A stretch of DNA of 15,052 bases, taken from contig JAKSVJ010000006.1 of assembly GCA_024408015.1 (NCBI GenBank), forward strand, positions 1 to 15,052, written 5' to 3'. This DNA comes from Clostridia bacterium. GTDB taxonomy: Bacteria; Bacillota; Clostridia; Oscillospirales; CAG-272. Under the pieces are notes generated by a model. It saw only the letters and a program-made list of their open reading frames with translations, made no database searches and was not told the DNA's origin. The stretch's first letter is position 1; each line of letters opens with the position of its first letter. Below, one piece after another: positions 1 through 7,852 of this stretch. The translations under genes were made by a program, and so were the position numbers.

Positions 1-29
1 TTATTCAATTGGTTTGTGGTTGTTTTTCA

Positions 30-60
30 GGGCTGTGAGTTTTTTCACAGCCCCTAATTT
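30..60 (+). terminator. Intrinsic terminator hairpin
   Basis: A perfect 9-bp stem (GGGCTGTGA at 30-38 with TCACAGCCC at 45-53) encloses a 6-base T-rich loop and is followed by CTAATTTTTA. The T-rich tail lies on the plus-strand side, so it best fits a plus-strand gene ending left of the window. On the minus strand the hairpin lies just after hemW but is followed by TGAAAAAC, so termination of hemW there would be weak. Confidence 0.65.
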
Positions 61-1191
61 TTACAAATCAAGAATTTCGGACAAAATCAAGTTTGATAAA
101 AGCATACCTTCTCGTGTGAATTTGTACGAGTCATTATCAAAAATAACTAACTTTTGTTTTATGAATAATTCGAGTTTTGATTTGTATAGAACATCAAAGT
201 TCTTATCAAATCTTTTTTCAAACTCTTTTATGTTAATGCCCCTATTCATTCTAAATGCCAACATCACATATTGATTTATAAGCTCTTCGTTTGATAAAAA
301 TTGCTCTTCAACAGTAAGGCCACTTAAATTGCATGGTGCATTAAGAAATCGATGTAGGTCTTTTTTAAAAGCATATAGTCTATTACCAATTAGTGAATGA
401 GCCGCTGGGCCAAATCCCGCAAAATCTGCATTTTCCCAATATTTAATATTGTGTTTGCATTCGTAACCTGGAAGTGAGAAATTTGAAATCTCATATTGAG
501 CATATCCACTTGAGTTTAACTTTTCACAAGCGTCAAGATACATGTCAGCTTGGGTATCGGAATCCGGTAATGTTTTATCGATATCTTTCATTTTTCCAAA
601 TTTGGTATTTGGCTCAATTTTCAATCCATAAAATGAGATGTGTTCCGGTTTTAAACCAATTACACAATCAAGAGTATTCTCAAGTTCTAAACCTGTTTGA
701 TTTGGCAACGCATACATGACATCAACGTTTATGTTCTCAAAACCGGCTTCTCTTGCATTCATGAAGGATTTATAGAAGTCATCTTTTGAGTGGATTCTGG
801 ACAATGTTTTTAATTCATTATCATTTGCACTCTGTAAGCCAAAGCTCAGTCTATTTATTCCACAATCCTTATATATTTTTAAAGAACCCATATTAACTGT
901 TCCAGGATTAGCTTCCATGGAGATTTCAGCATCATTTGAGACATTGAAGTTATCTTTTATTGAGTAGATAATGTTTGCCATATCTTTTGGTGGTAATAAC
1001 GATGGAGTTCCACCACCAACATATATGGTATCAATAAGGTAATCTTTAAAACTATCTTTTTGATATATTATGTGTTTTATTAGTGCATCGGCATAACCAG
1101 TGCTATCCGCATTGCCAAGTGAATAAAAATCGCAATATGCACATTTTTGTTTGCAAAAGGGAATATGAATATATATTCCAAGCGGTTTCAT
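61..1191 (-). CDS. hemW: Radical SAM heme chaperone HemW (HemN-like)
   Basis: HemW is a cytosolic radical SAM protein that carries heme and delivers it to apoproteins. It is often misannotated as oxygen-independent coproporphyrinogen III oxidase. The N-terminus shows the family pattern IYIHIPFCKQKCAYCDFYS, whose Cys13, Cys17 and Cys20 form the CxxxCxxC site for the 4Fe-4S cluster. The SAM-binding GGGTPS follows at residues 59-64, and the C-terminal part is HemN-like. At 376 residues the length is normal for HemW. I chose the ATG at 1191 over a TTG at 1194: the ATG overlaps the lepA stop as TGATG and has a GGTG ribosome site 7 bases upstream. The one-base overlap implies translational coupling to lepA, and the lepA-hemW order is widespread in Bacillota. 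Whether this organism uses heme cannot be seen here. Confidence 0.93.
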   Translation of the reverse strand: MKPLGIYIHIPFCKQKCAYCDFYSLGNADSTGYADALIKHIIYQKDSFKDYLIDTIYVGGGTPSLLPPKDMANIIYSIKDNFNVSNDAEISMEANPGTVNMGSLKIYKDCGINRLSFGLQSANDNELKTLSRIHSKDDFYKSFMNAREAGFENINVDVMYALPNQTGLELENTLDCVIGLKPEHISFYGLKIEPNTKFGKMKDIDKTLPDSDTQADMYLDACEKLNSSGYAQYEISNFSLPGYECKHNIKYWENADFAGFGPAAHSLIGNRLYAFKKDLHRFLNAPCNLSGLTVEEQFLSNEELINQYVMLAFRMNRGINIKEFEKRFDKNFDVLYKSKLELFIKQKLVIFDNDSYKFTREGMLLSNLILSEILDL

Positions 1192-3005
1192 CAATCTTCA
1201 CCATTGTCGAGTTTGAGAACGGCCATGAATGTTTCCGGCGGAACTTCAATTGAGCCGAGTTTTCTCATCTTCTTTTTACCTTCTTTTTGTTTTTCAAGAA
1301 GTTTCTTCTTACGAGTAATATCACCACCATAGCACTTCGCAAGAACGTCTTTGCGCAAAGCTCTAACTGTTTCTCTTGCGATAACTCTACCACCAATAGC
1401 TACTTGAATAGGAACCTCAAACAATTGACGAGGAATATTCTCTTTAAGTGCTTCGGCTATCTTTCTGCCTCGAGTATAAGCACTGTCAGCATGGACAATA
1501 AACGACAACGCGTCAACAATTTCCTGATTGAGAAGGATGTCAAGTTTAACGAGTTTGCTCTCTTCGTAACCATCGAGTTCGTAGTCAAGGGATGCATATC
1601 CTTTTGAACGGCTCTTCAATACATCAAAGAAGTCATAGATGATTTCGTTAAGAGGCAGTCTATAGTGAAGTTCCACTCTCTTACCATCAATGTATTTCAT
1701 ATCTTTGAAAACACCACGTCTCTCTTGGCAGAGATCCATTATTCCGCCAACATATTCTGATGGGGTGATAATGTTAGCTTTTACAATAGGCTCATCTGTT
1801 TCTGACATTTCATCAGGTGAAGGGAACACAGATGGGTTATCAATATACTTTTCAGTGCCGTCTTTCATAACGACTCTGTAAATAACGCTAGGAGCTGTAG
1901 TAACGAGATCAAGTAAGAACTCACGCTCAAGTCTTTCTGCGATTATTTCCATGTGCAAAAGACCAAGGAATCCGCATCTAAATCCGAAACCAAGTGCAAT
2001 ACTTGTTTCAGGTTCGAAAGATAAGGCTGCGTCGTTTAACTGTAACTTTTCAAGAGCATCTCTTAAGTCAGGGTATTTTGCACCGTCTGCAGGATATATA
2101 CCAGCATAAACCATTGGCTGTGTTTGTTTAAATCCTGGGAGTGGTTCATCTATAGGGTCTAATGCATTTGTAACAGTATCACCGACACGAGTATCGGATA
2201 CATTTTTAATACTAGCAGTAAAGTATCCAACTTCACCAGCTGACAAAGTTTTAGTTGGAACAAGACCAAAAGCAGACATGTGTCCTACTTCAACAACCTC
2301 AAACTCTGCACCTGTATTCATCATTTTGACTTTCATACCTTGTGTGATGCTACCATCAAACACACGCATATATACTACAACACCTCGATATGAGTCATAG
2401 TATGAGTCAAAAATCAAACATTTTAGTGGCTTATTAGCATCACCTTTTGGGCAAGGAATGTCAGTAACGATTCTTTCGAGTACATCTCCGATATTAAGAC
2501 CTGTCTTTGCAGAAACTGCAGGGCAGTCTTCAGCTGGAATACCGATTACTTCTTCTATTTCATTTCTTGTGCCATCAATATCAGCAGATGGCAAATCTAT
2601 TTTGTTAACAACAGGAATAATCTCAAGATCATTTTCAAGAGCAAGATAAGTGTTAGCTAGAGTTTGAGCCTCAATTCCTTGAGTAGCATCAACAACAAGC
2701 AAAGCACCATCACAAGCTCCGAGAGAACGAGATACTTCGTAGTTAAAGTCTACGTGTCCTGGTGTGTCTATTAGGTTGAATTCATAAACTTGGCCATCTT
2801 TTGCAGTGTAGTCAAGAGTTACAGCACGCGCTTTGATCGTGATACCACGTTCGCGTTCTATATCCATGTTGTCAAGAAGTTGTTCTTCCATTTCACGTGC
2901 AGATACACTTTTGGTTGCTTCAAGAATTCTGTCAGCTAGTGTGCTTTTGCCGTGGTCAATATGAGCAATGATGGAAAAGTTTCTTATCTTTTTCTGATCT
3001 GTCAT
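1191..3005 (-). CDS. lepA: Elongation factor 4 (LepA) GTPase
   Basis: LepA is a ribosome-associated translational GTPase linked to back-translocation, recovery of stalled ribosomes and 30S biogenesis. All GTPase motifs are visible: G1 AHIDHGKS (residues 14-21), an effector loop with RERGITIKA, G3 DTPGH, G4 NKID and G5 SAKTG. EF-G-like domains follow. The diagnostic LepA C-terminal tail ends KKMRKLGSIEVPPETFMAVL. The length of 604 residues is typical. I used the ATG at 3005 rather than an in-frame TTG at 3035: homologues begin close to this ATG, AAAGGA (3016-3021) lies 10 bases upstream, and the predicted transcript begins near 3034. It is the first gene of the minus-strand lepA-hemW operon. 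Confidence 0.97.
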   Translation of the reverse strand: MTDQKKIRNFSIIAHIDHGKSTLADRILEATKSVSAREMEEQLLDNMDIERERGITIKARAVTLDYTAKDGQVYEFNLIDTPGHVDFNYEVSRSLGACDGALLVVDATQGIEAQTLANTYLALENDLEIIPVVNKIDLPSADIDGTRNEIEEVIGIPAEDCPAVSAKTGLNIGDVLERIVTDIPCPKGDANKPLKCLIFDSYYDSYRGVVVYMRVFDGSITQGMKVKMMNTGAEFEVVEVGHMSAFGLVPTKTLSAGEVGYFTASIKNVSDTRVGDTVTNALDPIDEPLPGFKQTQPMVYAGIYPADGAKYPDLRDALEKLQLNDAALSFEPETSIALGFGFRCGFLGLLHMEIIAERLEREFLLDLVTTAPSVIYRVVMKDGTEKYIDNPSVFPSPDEMSETDEPIVKANIITPSEYVGGIMDLCQERRGVFKDMKYIDGKRVELHYRLPLNEIIYDFFDVLKSRSKGYASLDYELDGYEESKLVKLDILLNQEIVDALSFIVHADSAYTRGRKIAEALKENIPRQLFEVPIQVAIGGRVIARETVRALRKDVLAKCYGGDITRKKKLLEKQKEGKKKMRKLGSIEVPPETFMAVLKLDNGED

Positions 3006-3040
3006 TTTCAGCCTATCCTTTGTAATTAATCGCAAGATTA

Positions 3041-3069
3041 AGTATATCTATTTTTAGTAAATAAATCAA
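3041..3069 (-). promoter_or_regulatory. Sigma-A type promoter for lepA-hemW
   Basis: On the minus strand, TTGATT (3064-3069) and TATACT (3041-3046) are separated by exactly 17 bases, a near-consensus housekeeping promoter. Transcription would begin near 3034, giving a leader of about 28 bases before the lepA ATG. The assignment rests on sequence match only. Confidence 0.75.
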
Positions 3070-3137
3070 GAAAAACATGCGATTGGGACAAAAATCAAGA
3101 GTTTCTTTTCCGAATTTTCTATATTTATCATTCTAAT

Positions 3138-3160
3138 TTCCACTTATTCCTACAGTGGAA
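3138..3160. repeat. Inverted repeat between divergent promoters
   Basis: TTCCACT (3138-3144) and AGTGGAA (3154-3160) form a 7-bp dyad with a 9-base spacer, about midway between the two divergent promoters. It could be a regulator-binding site or a small hairpin. No gene is visible in the 282 bases from 3006 to 3287; the stretch holds only the two promoters, this dyad and the one at 3203-3216. Confidence 0.35.
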
Positions 3161-3202
3161 CTTACTTTAAGAATTTACGAAATCAAAAATTACATTTGGA
3201 CG

Positions 3203-3216
3203 ATTTTGCTCAAAAT
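3203..3216. promoter_or_regulatory. Short palindrome upstream of operon promoter
   Basis: ATTTTG (3203-3208), CT, CAAAAT (3211-3216) is a 14-base palindrome ending 14 bases before the -35 box at 3231. The position would suit an activator or repressor operator. Palindromes this AT-rich also arise by chance in such DNA, so the call is weak. Confidence 0.3.
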
Positions 3217-3230
3217 TGGAGATTGTAAGG

Positions 3231-3259
3231 TTGAATGATTGTTAAAAATGTGGTATACT
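3231..3259 (+). promoter_or_regulatory. Promoter of the eight-gene operon (extended -10)
   Basis: TTGAAT (3231-3236), a 17-base spacer and TATACT (3254-3259) match a housekeeping promoter. TGG directly before the -10 box supplies the extended -10 TGn element. Transcription would start near 3266, leaving a leader of about 20-25 bases with no room for a riboswitch. I see no comparably strong promoter before 10001, so this one probably serves all eight genes. Confidence 0.75.
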
Positions 3260-3287
3260 TAAATATCAAATACTACAAGGTGGTCAG

Positions 3288-4124
3288 ATGATGGGCAAAG
3301 CAATTCTTTTAGATGGTGCAACTGGAACAATGTTGTGGAAAATGGCAGGGAATAACATACCTGTTTGGAGATACAATATAGAGAATCCAGAGATAGTATA
3401 TAACATGCACAAAGAGTATATAAATGCAGGCTCTCAAATTATATTTTCGAACACCTTTAGTGCTAACAGAGATGCTTTAAAAAGATATGATAGAAGCGTT
3501 AATGATGTCGTTAGTGAAGGTGTGAGAATAGCAAAAGAAGCTGTTAAAGGTACAAACACAAAAGTTTTTCTTGATGTCGGCCCACTTACAGTACTACTTG
3601 AACCATATGGCGACCTAGAAGAAGATGAAGCACTAGAAATATATGAAGAACAAATTGGTGCGGGTATGAAAATGCATCCAGATGGCATTCAACTTGAAAC
3701 ATTTATGGATGTTGAACTCATGAAGATTGCGGTTAGAGTAGCAAAGAAATATGATGTTCCTGTATTTTCAACAATGACTTTTGAGGCAGTTGGTAAGACT
3801 TTGATGGGCAACTCTGTTGAGACAATAGTTGAAGAATTGACAGAACTCGGCGTTGATGGAATGGGTCTTAATTGTTCTTTGGGACCAAAGGCTGCAATTC
3901 CGGTTATAAAAAGATTTCTTGAGAATACAGATAAACCAGTAATATTCAAACCAAATGCAGGACTTCCAACATCACCAAATAACGAGCCAACTGAAGCTGA
4001 TGCGTTAATTTTTGCAAATGATGTATATGAAGCTGTAAAGATGGGCGTTGGGTATGTTGGTGGATGTTGTGGATCAAATCCAACGTACATAAAGAAGTTG
4101 AAAGAATTAATAGAAAAGGGTTAA
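3288..4124 (+). CDS. Stand-alone homocysteine S-methyltransferase domain protein (MetH N-terminal type)
   Basis: This protein matches the homocysteine-binding TIM-barrel module of cobalamin-dependent methionine synthase. Visible landmarks are the N-terminal LLDGATGTML (7-16), FSNTFSANR (53-61), GLNCSLGP (193-200), KPNAGLP (221-227) and GGCCGSNP (258-265). Cys196, Cys260 and Cys261 are the expected zinc ligands that activate the homocysteine thiol. The protein has only 278 residues: the folate, cobalamin and reactivation domains of full MetH are absent, so the methyl donor is not evident. It may use S-methylmethionine or pair with a separately encoded corrinoid protein. Two adjacent ATGs (3288 and 3291) are possible starts; AAGGTGG (3277-3283) is better spaced for the second. 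It is the first gene of the operon, with holA starting four bases after its stop. Confidence 0.85.
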   Translation: MMGKAILLDGATGTMLWKMAGNNIPVWRYNIENPEIVYNMHKEYINAGSQIIFSNTFSANRDALKRYDRSVNDVVSEGVRIAKEAVKGTNTKVFLDVGPLTVLLEPYGDLEEDEALEIYEEQIGAGMKMHPDGIQLETFMDVELMKIAVRVAKKYDVPVFSTMTFEAVGKTLMGNSVETIVEELTELGVDGMGLNCSLGPKAAIPVIKRFLENTDKPVIFKPNAGLPTSPNNEPTEADALIFANDVYEAVKMGVGYVGGCCGSNPTYIKKLKELIEKG

Positions 4125-4128
4125 ACAA

Positions 4129-5235
4129 ATGGCTGAGAAAAGGTATCAAAGCAAGTTGATTATGGATACTGATGCACTGGACAAAGAAATGAAGTCTGGT
4201 CTTTCAGGCGCGTACCTTTTCTATGGAGAAGAAGATTACCTAAAGCAAAATGCACTAACAAAAATTAGGGCGCAAATATTAACCGCTGAAGGATTTGAAC
4301 TATTTAACCATAGTAATATCTCTTTCACACAAGATTCAGAAGTATCAAAAGATTCTTTGTATCAAAAATTACTAGACGCAATGGAATCTGTACCAATGAT
4401 GCAAGACCAAGTTCTTGTAGAAGTACACGATTTGTCTATTGATAAGTTAAAACAAGATGAATTGGATTCATTAGTTGCTGCTTGTAAGAAGGCATCAAAT
4501 GATACAATTTTGATTATTTTCTGCCGTGATATTGAATTGCCATGTGTATATAGATACGAGGATCAAAAGAGTTTCAAAGCCTTATCTGAAGTTTGTAAAT
4601 GTGTAAGATTTGGCCTTTTAACAAAAGGCAGACTTGAAGGATATGTTAAAAAATATCTCGCACGCGAGAAGGTTTTAATAACAGAAGATGCAAGTGAACT
4701 TCTTTGTGAGATGTGTTCACTTAGGTTATATCCTCTACTAGGTGAAATGACAAAACTTATTGCATATATGAGTACTATTGATGGCGAAAGAAAAGAAGTA
4801 ACAGCATCAATAGTAAGACAAATATGTTCAGAAACTGCCGACGATGAATCACCATTTGCCTTGTCTGAAGCTATGCAAAAATGGCAAATAGTTGGAATGC
4901 TAGAGACAATCTCAATGGCAAAAGACCAAAAAGAAGAACCTGTTATGTATGTAGGAAAACTTGCCAAGACATATACAGAGATGTTAATGATTAAAGCTGC
5001 GATGAGTCAGGGATTAAGTTCGCTTGATATTTCAAAAACTTTAAGAATTAACCAATTTAGAGTTGAAAAATATATGCAAAACCTCTCAAGAGTTCCTATT
5101 GGAGTAATTGAGAATGCAGTAGATGAAGTATTTGAACTCGATTTGAAATTAAAGAGCACAATGTCCGACCCATGGACAATGATTGAATGCTTCATTTCTA
5201 AAATATATATGCCTAAATCGCTTAAGGGGCAATGA
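4129..5235 (+). CDS. holA: DNA polymerase III subunit delta (clamp loader)
   Basis: HolA is the delta subunit of the clamp loader, which opens the beta sliding clamp so that it can be placed on primed DNA. The N-terminal GAYLFYGEEDYLKQ (27-40) is the characteristic delta start. The rest shows the expected AAA+-like fold lacking a functional Walker A motif, followed by a helical C-terminal collar region. The length of 368 residues is in the usual range (about 330-370). The ATG at 4129 has AAAAGGG 8 bases upstream. A Met at residue 12 is an alternative start, since the homologous region begins after it. The stop at 5235 lies one base before the start of the next gene, so the two are very likely co-translated. 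Confidence 0.88.
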   Translation: MAEKRYQSKLIMDTDALDKEMKSGLSGAYLFYGEEDYLKQNALTKIRAQILTAEGFELFNHSNISFTQDSEVSKDSLYQKLLDAMESVPMMQDQVLVEVHDLSIDKLKQDELDSLVAACKKASNDTILIIFCRDIELPCVYRYEDQKSFKALSEVCKCVRFGLLTKGRLEGYVKKYLAREKVLITEDASELLCEMCSLRLYPLLGEMTKLIAYMSTIDGERKEVTASIVRQICSETADDESPFALSEAMQKWQIVGMLETISMAKDQKEEPVMYVGKLAKTYTEMLMIKAAMSQGLSSLDISKTLRINQFRVEKYMQNLSRVPIGVIENAVDEVFELDLKLKSTMSDPWTMIECFISKIYMPKSLKGQ

Positions 5236-5236
5236 T

Positions 5237-5836
5237 ATGATAAAAATCTCAAAGCCTATAATCGTTGAAGGAAAATACGATAAGATTAAGATACAGAGTA
5301 TAGCTGAAGCGCTTGTTATATCTACTGATGGATTTGGAGTGTTTTCAAAAAAAGACACTGCAGATATGATAAGAAAAATCGCTTTGCGTGATGGTGTTAT
5401 TTTACTCACTGATAGTGATGGCGGTGGACTGGTAATAAGGAACTACCTTAAAAACATACTCAAGGGTGCTGAAGTTATAAACGTATACATTCCACAAATA
5501 CCTGGAAAAGAAAAGCGCAAGAAAAAGATGTCAAAAGAAGGATATCTTGGAGTTGAAGGCGTAGAAAAAGAAGTGCTCATAAAAGCACTTGAACCATACG
5601 CAGATGGATGTGAAGTTAAACATCTTATGAGTCTAACTAAAGCTGACTTTTATGCTCTTGGTTTATCCGGAAAAGATGATAGTGCAATTTTGAGAGAGAA
5701 GTTGGCAAAAAAACTTGGTTTGCCAGACAACCTTTCATCAACGGCACTTATGGAAGCAATTAATATAACAACATCAGAAGAAGAATTTATTGATGCTTTG
5801 AAAGAAGTTAAGGATAATCATGGTAAAGAAGATTAA
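5237..5836 (+). CDS. rnmV: RNase M5-like Toprim nuclease (5S rRNA maturation)
   Basis: RNase M5 trims both ends of the 5S rRNA precursor in Bacillota. The Toprim domain is clear: IIVEGKYDK with Glu11, and LTDSDGGG with Asp59 and Asp61, which bind catalytic metal. The segment PGKEKRKKKM and then GYLGVEGV match the conserved RNase M5 centre. A C-terminal helical domain follows, giving 199 residues against about 180-190 in Bacillus. The ATG at 5237 has AAGGGG (5224-5229) 7 bases upstream; the open frame extends back to a TTG inside holA, which has no ribosome site. In many Bacillota rnmV neighbours ksgA, but here it sits between holA and gtrA. The related clostridial Toprim/DUF4093 group is similar, so the exact RNA substrate is inferred. 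Confidence 0.8.
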   Translation: MIKISKPIIVEGKYDKIKIQSIAEALVISTDGFGVFSKKDTADMIRKIALRDGVILLTDSDGGGLVIRNYLKNILKGAEVINVYIPQIPGKEKRKKKMSKEGYLGVEGVEKEVLIKALEPYADGCEVKHLMSLTKADFYALGLSGKDDSAILREKLAKKLGLPDNLSSTALMEAINITTSEEEFIDALKEVKDNHGKED

Positions 5837-6320
5837 TGAGTTAATCGACAAAATTTTAACAAAACTCAAACTGATAAAATACAAAGAATTAATCATGTAT
5901 TTGTTCTCGGGTGGCGGTGCAACAGTTGTAGACTGGGGCGTGTTCGCTCTATTTGTATTATTCATTCCACCTGTAGATATGGGCGAATTCATAAATAGCA
6001 TATCGCCAAACTTTATAGCATATTGTATTTCTTGGTTTATGGCTGTTTTGTTTGCATATTTCTTCTCAAAACTATTTGTGTTTGAGGAAACAGGTGAAAG
6101 TTTTGTAAAACAGTTTACAAAATTCTTTTTCTCAAGATTTTTAACATTGGTGTTCTCAATTGTTGGAGATGCTGTTTTGTGCGGAGATTTGACAAACCTA
6201 AAACTCCAACCATTCGTTGGAAAGTTAATAATATCAATTGTAGTCATTATTGTTAACTACATAACAAGCAAACTTCTTGTTTTCAAAAAAGGAAAGGACG
6301 TTGAGGATGGACAGCATTAA
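5820..6320 (+). CDS. GtrA family integral membrane protein
   Basis: GtrA-family proteins are small four-helix membrane proteins thought to flip or handle polyprenyl-phosphate-linked sugars during cell-envelope glycosylation. Four hydrophobic segments are visible at about residues 24-48, 63-83, 101-121 and 132-153. The C-terminal VNYITSKLLVFKK fits the family ending of an Asn-Tyr followed by a basic, aromatic tail. The N-terminus is basic and probably cytoplasmic. The ATG at 5820 has AAGGA (5810-5814) 5 bases upstream and lies inside the end of rnmV, overlapping it by 17 bases. Its own end overlaps the Mini-RNase III gene by 14 bases. The sugar substrate is unknown, and no glycosyltransferase gene lies beside it in this window. 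Confidence 0.82.
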   Translation: MVKKINELIDKILTKLKLIKYKELIMYLFSGGGATVVDWGVFALFVLFIPPVDMGEFINSISPNFIAYCISWFMAVLFAYFFSKLFVFEETGESFVKQFTKFFFSRFLTLVFSIVGDAVLCGDLTNLKLQPFVGKLIISIVVIIVNYITSKLLVFKKGKDVEDGQH

Positions 6321-6714
6321 ATATTATGGCGGCGCAGTGCTTGCATATATCGGTGATGCATACCTTGAGGTTCTAGTTAGAAAGAGTTTGATAAAAAGCG
6401 GAATCACTGATACTGGCACATTAACAAAAATGGCAAAGAACATTGTTTGTGCAAAAAAGCAAAGTGAACTCGCAGATAAACTAGTATCATTACTTGATGA
6501 AAATGAGTCTGATGTATATAGACTCGGTAGAAATTATAAGGTCAATTCAAAACCAAAGCATTCATCAATAGTTGAATACCATAGAGCTTCAGGCTTTGAA
6601 GCTGTATTTGGTTATTTACATCTTTCTGATGATAATAAAAGGGCCGAGGAATTATTTGACAAAATATTCAAAGACGAAGTTGAAAGAGTTATTTCAGAGG
6701 TAAAGAATGGCTAA
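6307..6714 (+). CDS. mrnC: Mini-ribonuclease 3 (23S rRNA maturation)
   Basis: Mini-III is an RNase III-like dimer lacking the double-stranded RNA-binding domain; in Bacillus subtilis it matures 23S rRNA. Visible motifs are VLAYIGDAYLEVLVR (11-25) with catalytic Asp17 and Glu21, LGRNYK (73-78) corresponding to the RGRN region, and ASGFEAVFGYLHL with Glu98. The length of 135 residues is normal for the family. The ATG at 6307 has AAAGGA (6293-6298) 8 bases upstream; an upstream TTG at 6277 has no such site and would add a tail homologues lack. Its neighbour in many Bacillota is cysS, but here it lies two genes from rnmV. It overlaps gtrA by 14 bases and the next gene by 8. Confidence 0.9.
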   Translation: MDSIKYYGGAVLAYIGDAYLEVLVRKSLIKSGITDTGTLTKMAKNIVCAKKQSELADKLVSLLDENESDVYRLGRNYKVNSKPKHSSIVEYHRASGFEAVFGYLHLSDDNKRAEELFDKIFKDEVERVISEVKNG

Positions 6715-7852
6715 TCTTTTTGATTATTTAAAATGGCGTGGTGACCTCTCATTTGAAAAATCAAAATTCAACGAAGTTGATGGTTTAATTTTCGCTGAAT
6801 TATCATATGTGTATTTAGATGAGGTACCAAGCGTAACAACTGATGAAGGTATAAGTGTTGAGGAGACTTCAAAACAGTTTTTTGTTAAAAATGAGGTCGG
6901 AAAAACATCACTTGGTTTTATGGTGCCTGGAGAGCTTGTGGATTTGTTCTATGAAATGTCTCACACTGAAAGATTCAAGAATGGCATCATAAGCAATTTT
7001 GTAAATGAGACAAAAATTGAAGATGGCGTACAATTTTGTGCAGTAAGTGTTACTTATGGAGACACAACATATGTATGTTTTAGAGGCACTGATGATACAA
7101 TTGTTGGCTGGGAAGAGAACTTCAACATGGGATTTATGACACCAGTTCCTGCCCAAATATATGCAAAAGATTATCTTAACAAAATTGGTTTAAAATCAGA
7201 TAAAATTGTTGTTGTGGGACATTCAAAGGGTGGAAACCTTTCTACTTATGCAGCTACAATGTGTAATAAGGAAACAAAGCAAAAAATAGTTGCAGCTTAC
7301 AATTATGATGGCCCAGGATTTATTGGTGATTTCTTTGAATCAGACGAGTATGCCGAAATAAAGGATAGATTACACACAATAGTTCCTCAAGAGTCTATTG
7401 TTGGAATGTTACTTCGTCATGATAACAAATACACTCCTGTAAAATGTTGTGTAAAGGGTATTACTCAACACAATGGACTATTTTGGCAGGTGCTTGGAAC
7501 AAAATTTGAAACTGTAGAATCCACTAGTGACTCTAGTAGAATTATGGATAAGAGCCTTTCAACATGGCTTGAAAGCATGACAATTGAAGAGAGAAAAGAA
7601 ATGGTTGACATTCTTTTCACAACAATGTTTGCAACAAATTCGACTACACTTGTAGAATTATCCGCTAATAGAGCAAAACTATGGAAAGCCTTGTCAACGC
7701 TTGATCGTCAAAAGCGTGACTTTATCATAAAGAAACTATCTTCATTGTTTGTTGATGATATAAAGAAGGTTGTTATAGATGATTATATTAAGCCAAGACT
7801 TGACGAGATGAAAGAAAAACAAAATCAAAAAAAGATAGGGGATAAGAAATGA
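6707..7852 (+). CDS. DUF2974 (Mbeg1-like) alpha/beta hydrolase
   Basis: This resembles the DUF2974 family, lipase-like alpha/beta hydrolases of Bacillota with no settled substrate. The nucleophile elbow GHSKGGN is at residues 171-177 with Ser173. The conserved YVCFRGTDDT (122-131) precedes it and resembles the class 3 lipase oxyanion region. YNYDGPGF (Asp201) and ITQHNG (His255) are candidates for the remaining triad members. There is no signal peptide or membrane helix, so the protein is probably cytoplasmic or peripherally membrane-bound. The C-terminal third is helical and highly charged. The ATG at 6707 overlaps mrnC and has AGAGG 6 bases upstream. The stop shares ATGA with the antiporter gene. 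The family assignment is fairly firm; activity on membrane lipids or acyl chains is inference. Confidence 0.8.
   Translation: MANLFDYLKWRGDLSFEKSKFNEVDGLIFAELSYVYLDEVPSVTTDEGISVEETSKQFFVKNEVGKTSLGFMVPGELVDLFYEMSHTERFKNGIISNFVNETKIEDGVQFCAVSVTYGDTTYVCFRGTDDTIVGWEENFNMGFMTPVPAQIYAKDYLNKIGLKSDKIVVVGHSKGGNLSTYAATMCNKETKQKIVAAYNYDGPGFIGDFFESDEYAEIKDRLHTIVPQESIVGMLLRHDNKYTPVKCCVKGITQHNGLFWQVLGTKFETVESTSDSSRIMDKSLSTWLESMTIEERKEMVDILFTTMFATNSTTLVELSANRAKLWKALSTLDRQKRDFIIKKLSSLFVDDIKKVVIDDYIKPRLDEMKEKQNQKKIGDKK

Noticed and set aside
3003..3035. An N-terminal extension of lepA from a TTG
   Set aside because: LepA homologues begin near the ATG at 3005, and the predicted transcription start lies at about the TTG.
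3260..3290. A possible SAM or cobalamin riboswitch before the methyltransferase gene
   Set aside because: The leader after the predicted start site is only about 20-25 bases, too short for either.
3689..4090. A 133-codon minus-strand open frame opposite the homocysteine methyltransferase gene
   Set aside because: The plus-strand protein has a complete set of family motifs; the antisense product resembles nothing and lacks a ribosome site.
5183..5236. An N-terminal extension of the RNase M5-like protein from a TTG within holA
   Set aside because: A well-spaced AAGGGG precedes the ATG at 5237, where the Toprim homology begins.
6277..6306. An N-terminal extension of Mini-RNase III from a TTG within gtrA
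   Set aside because: AAAGGA is correctly placed for the ATG at 6307, and the extension is not part of the family.
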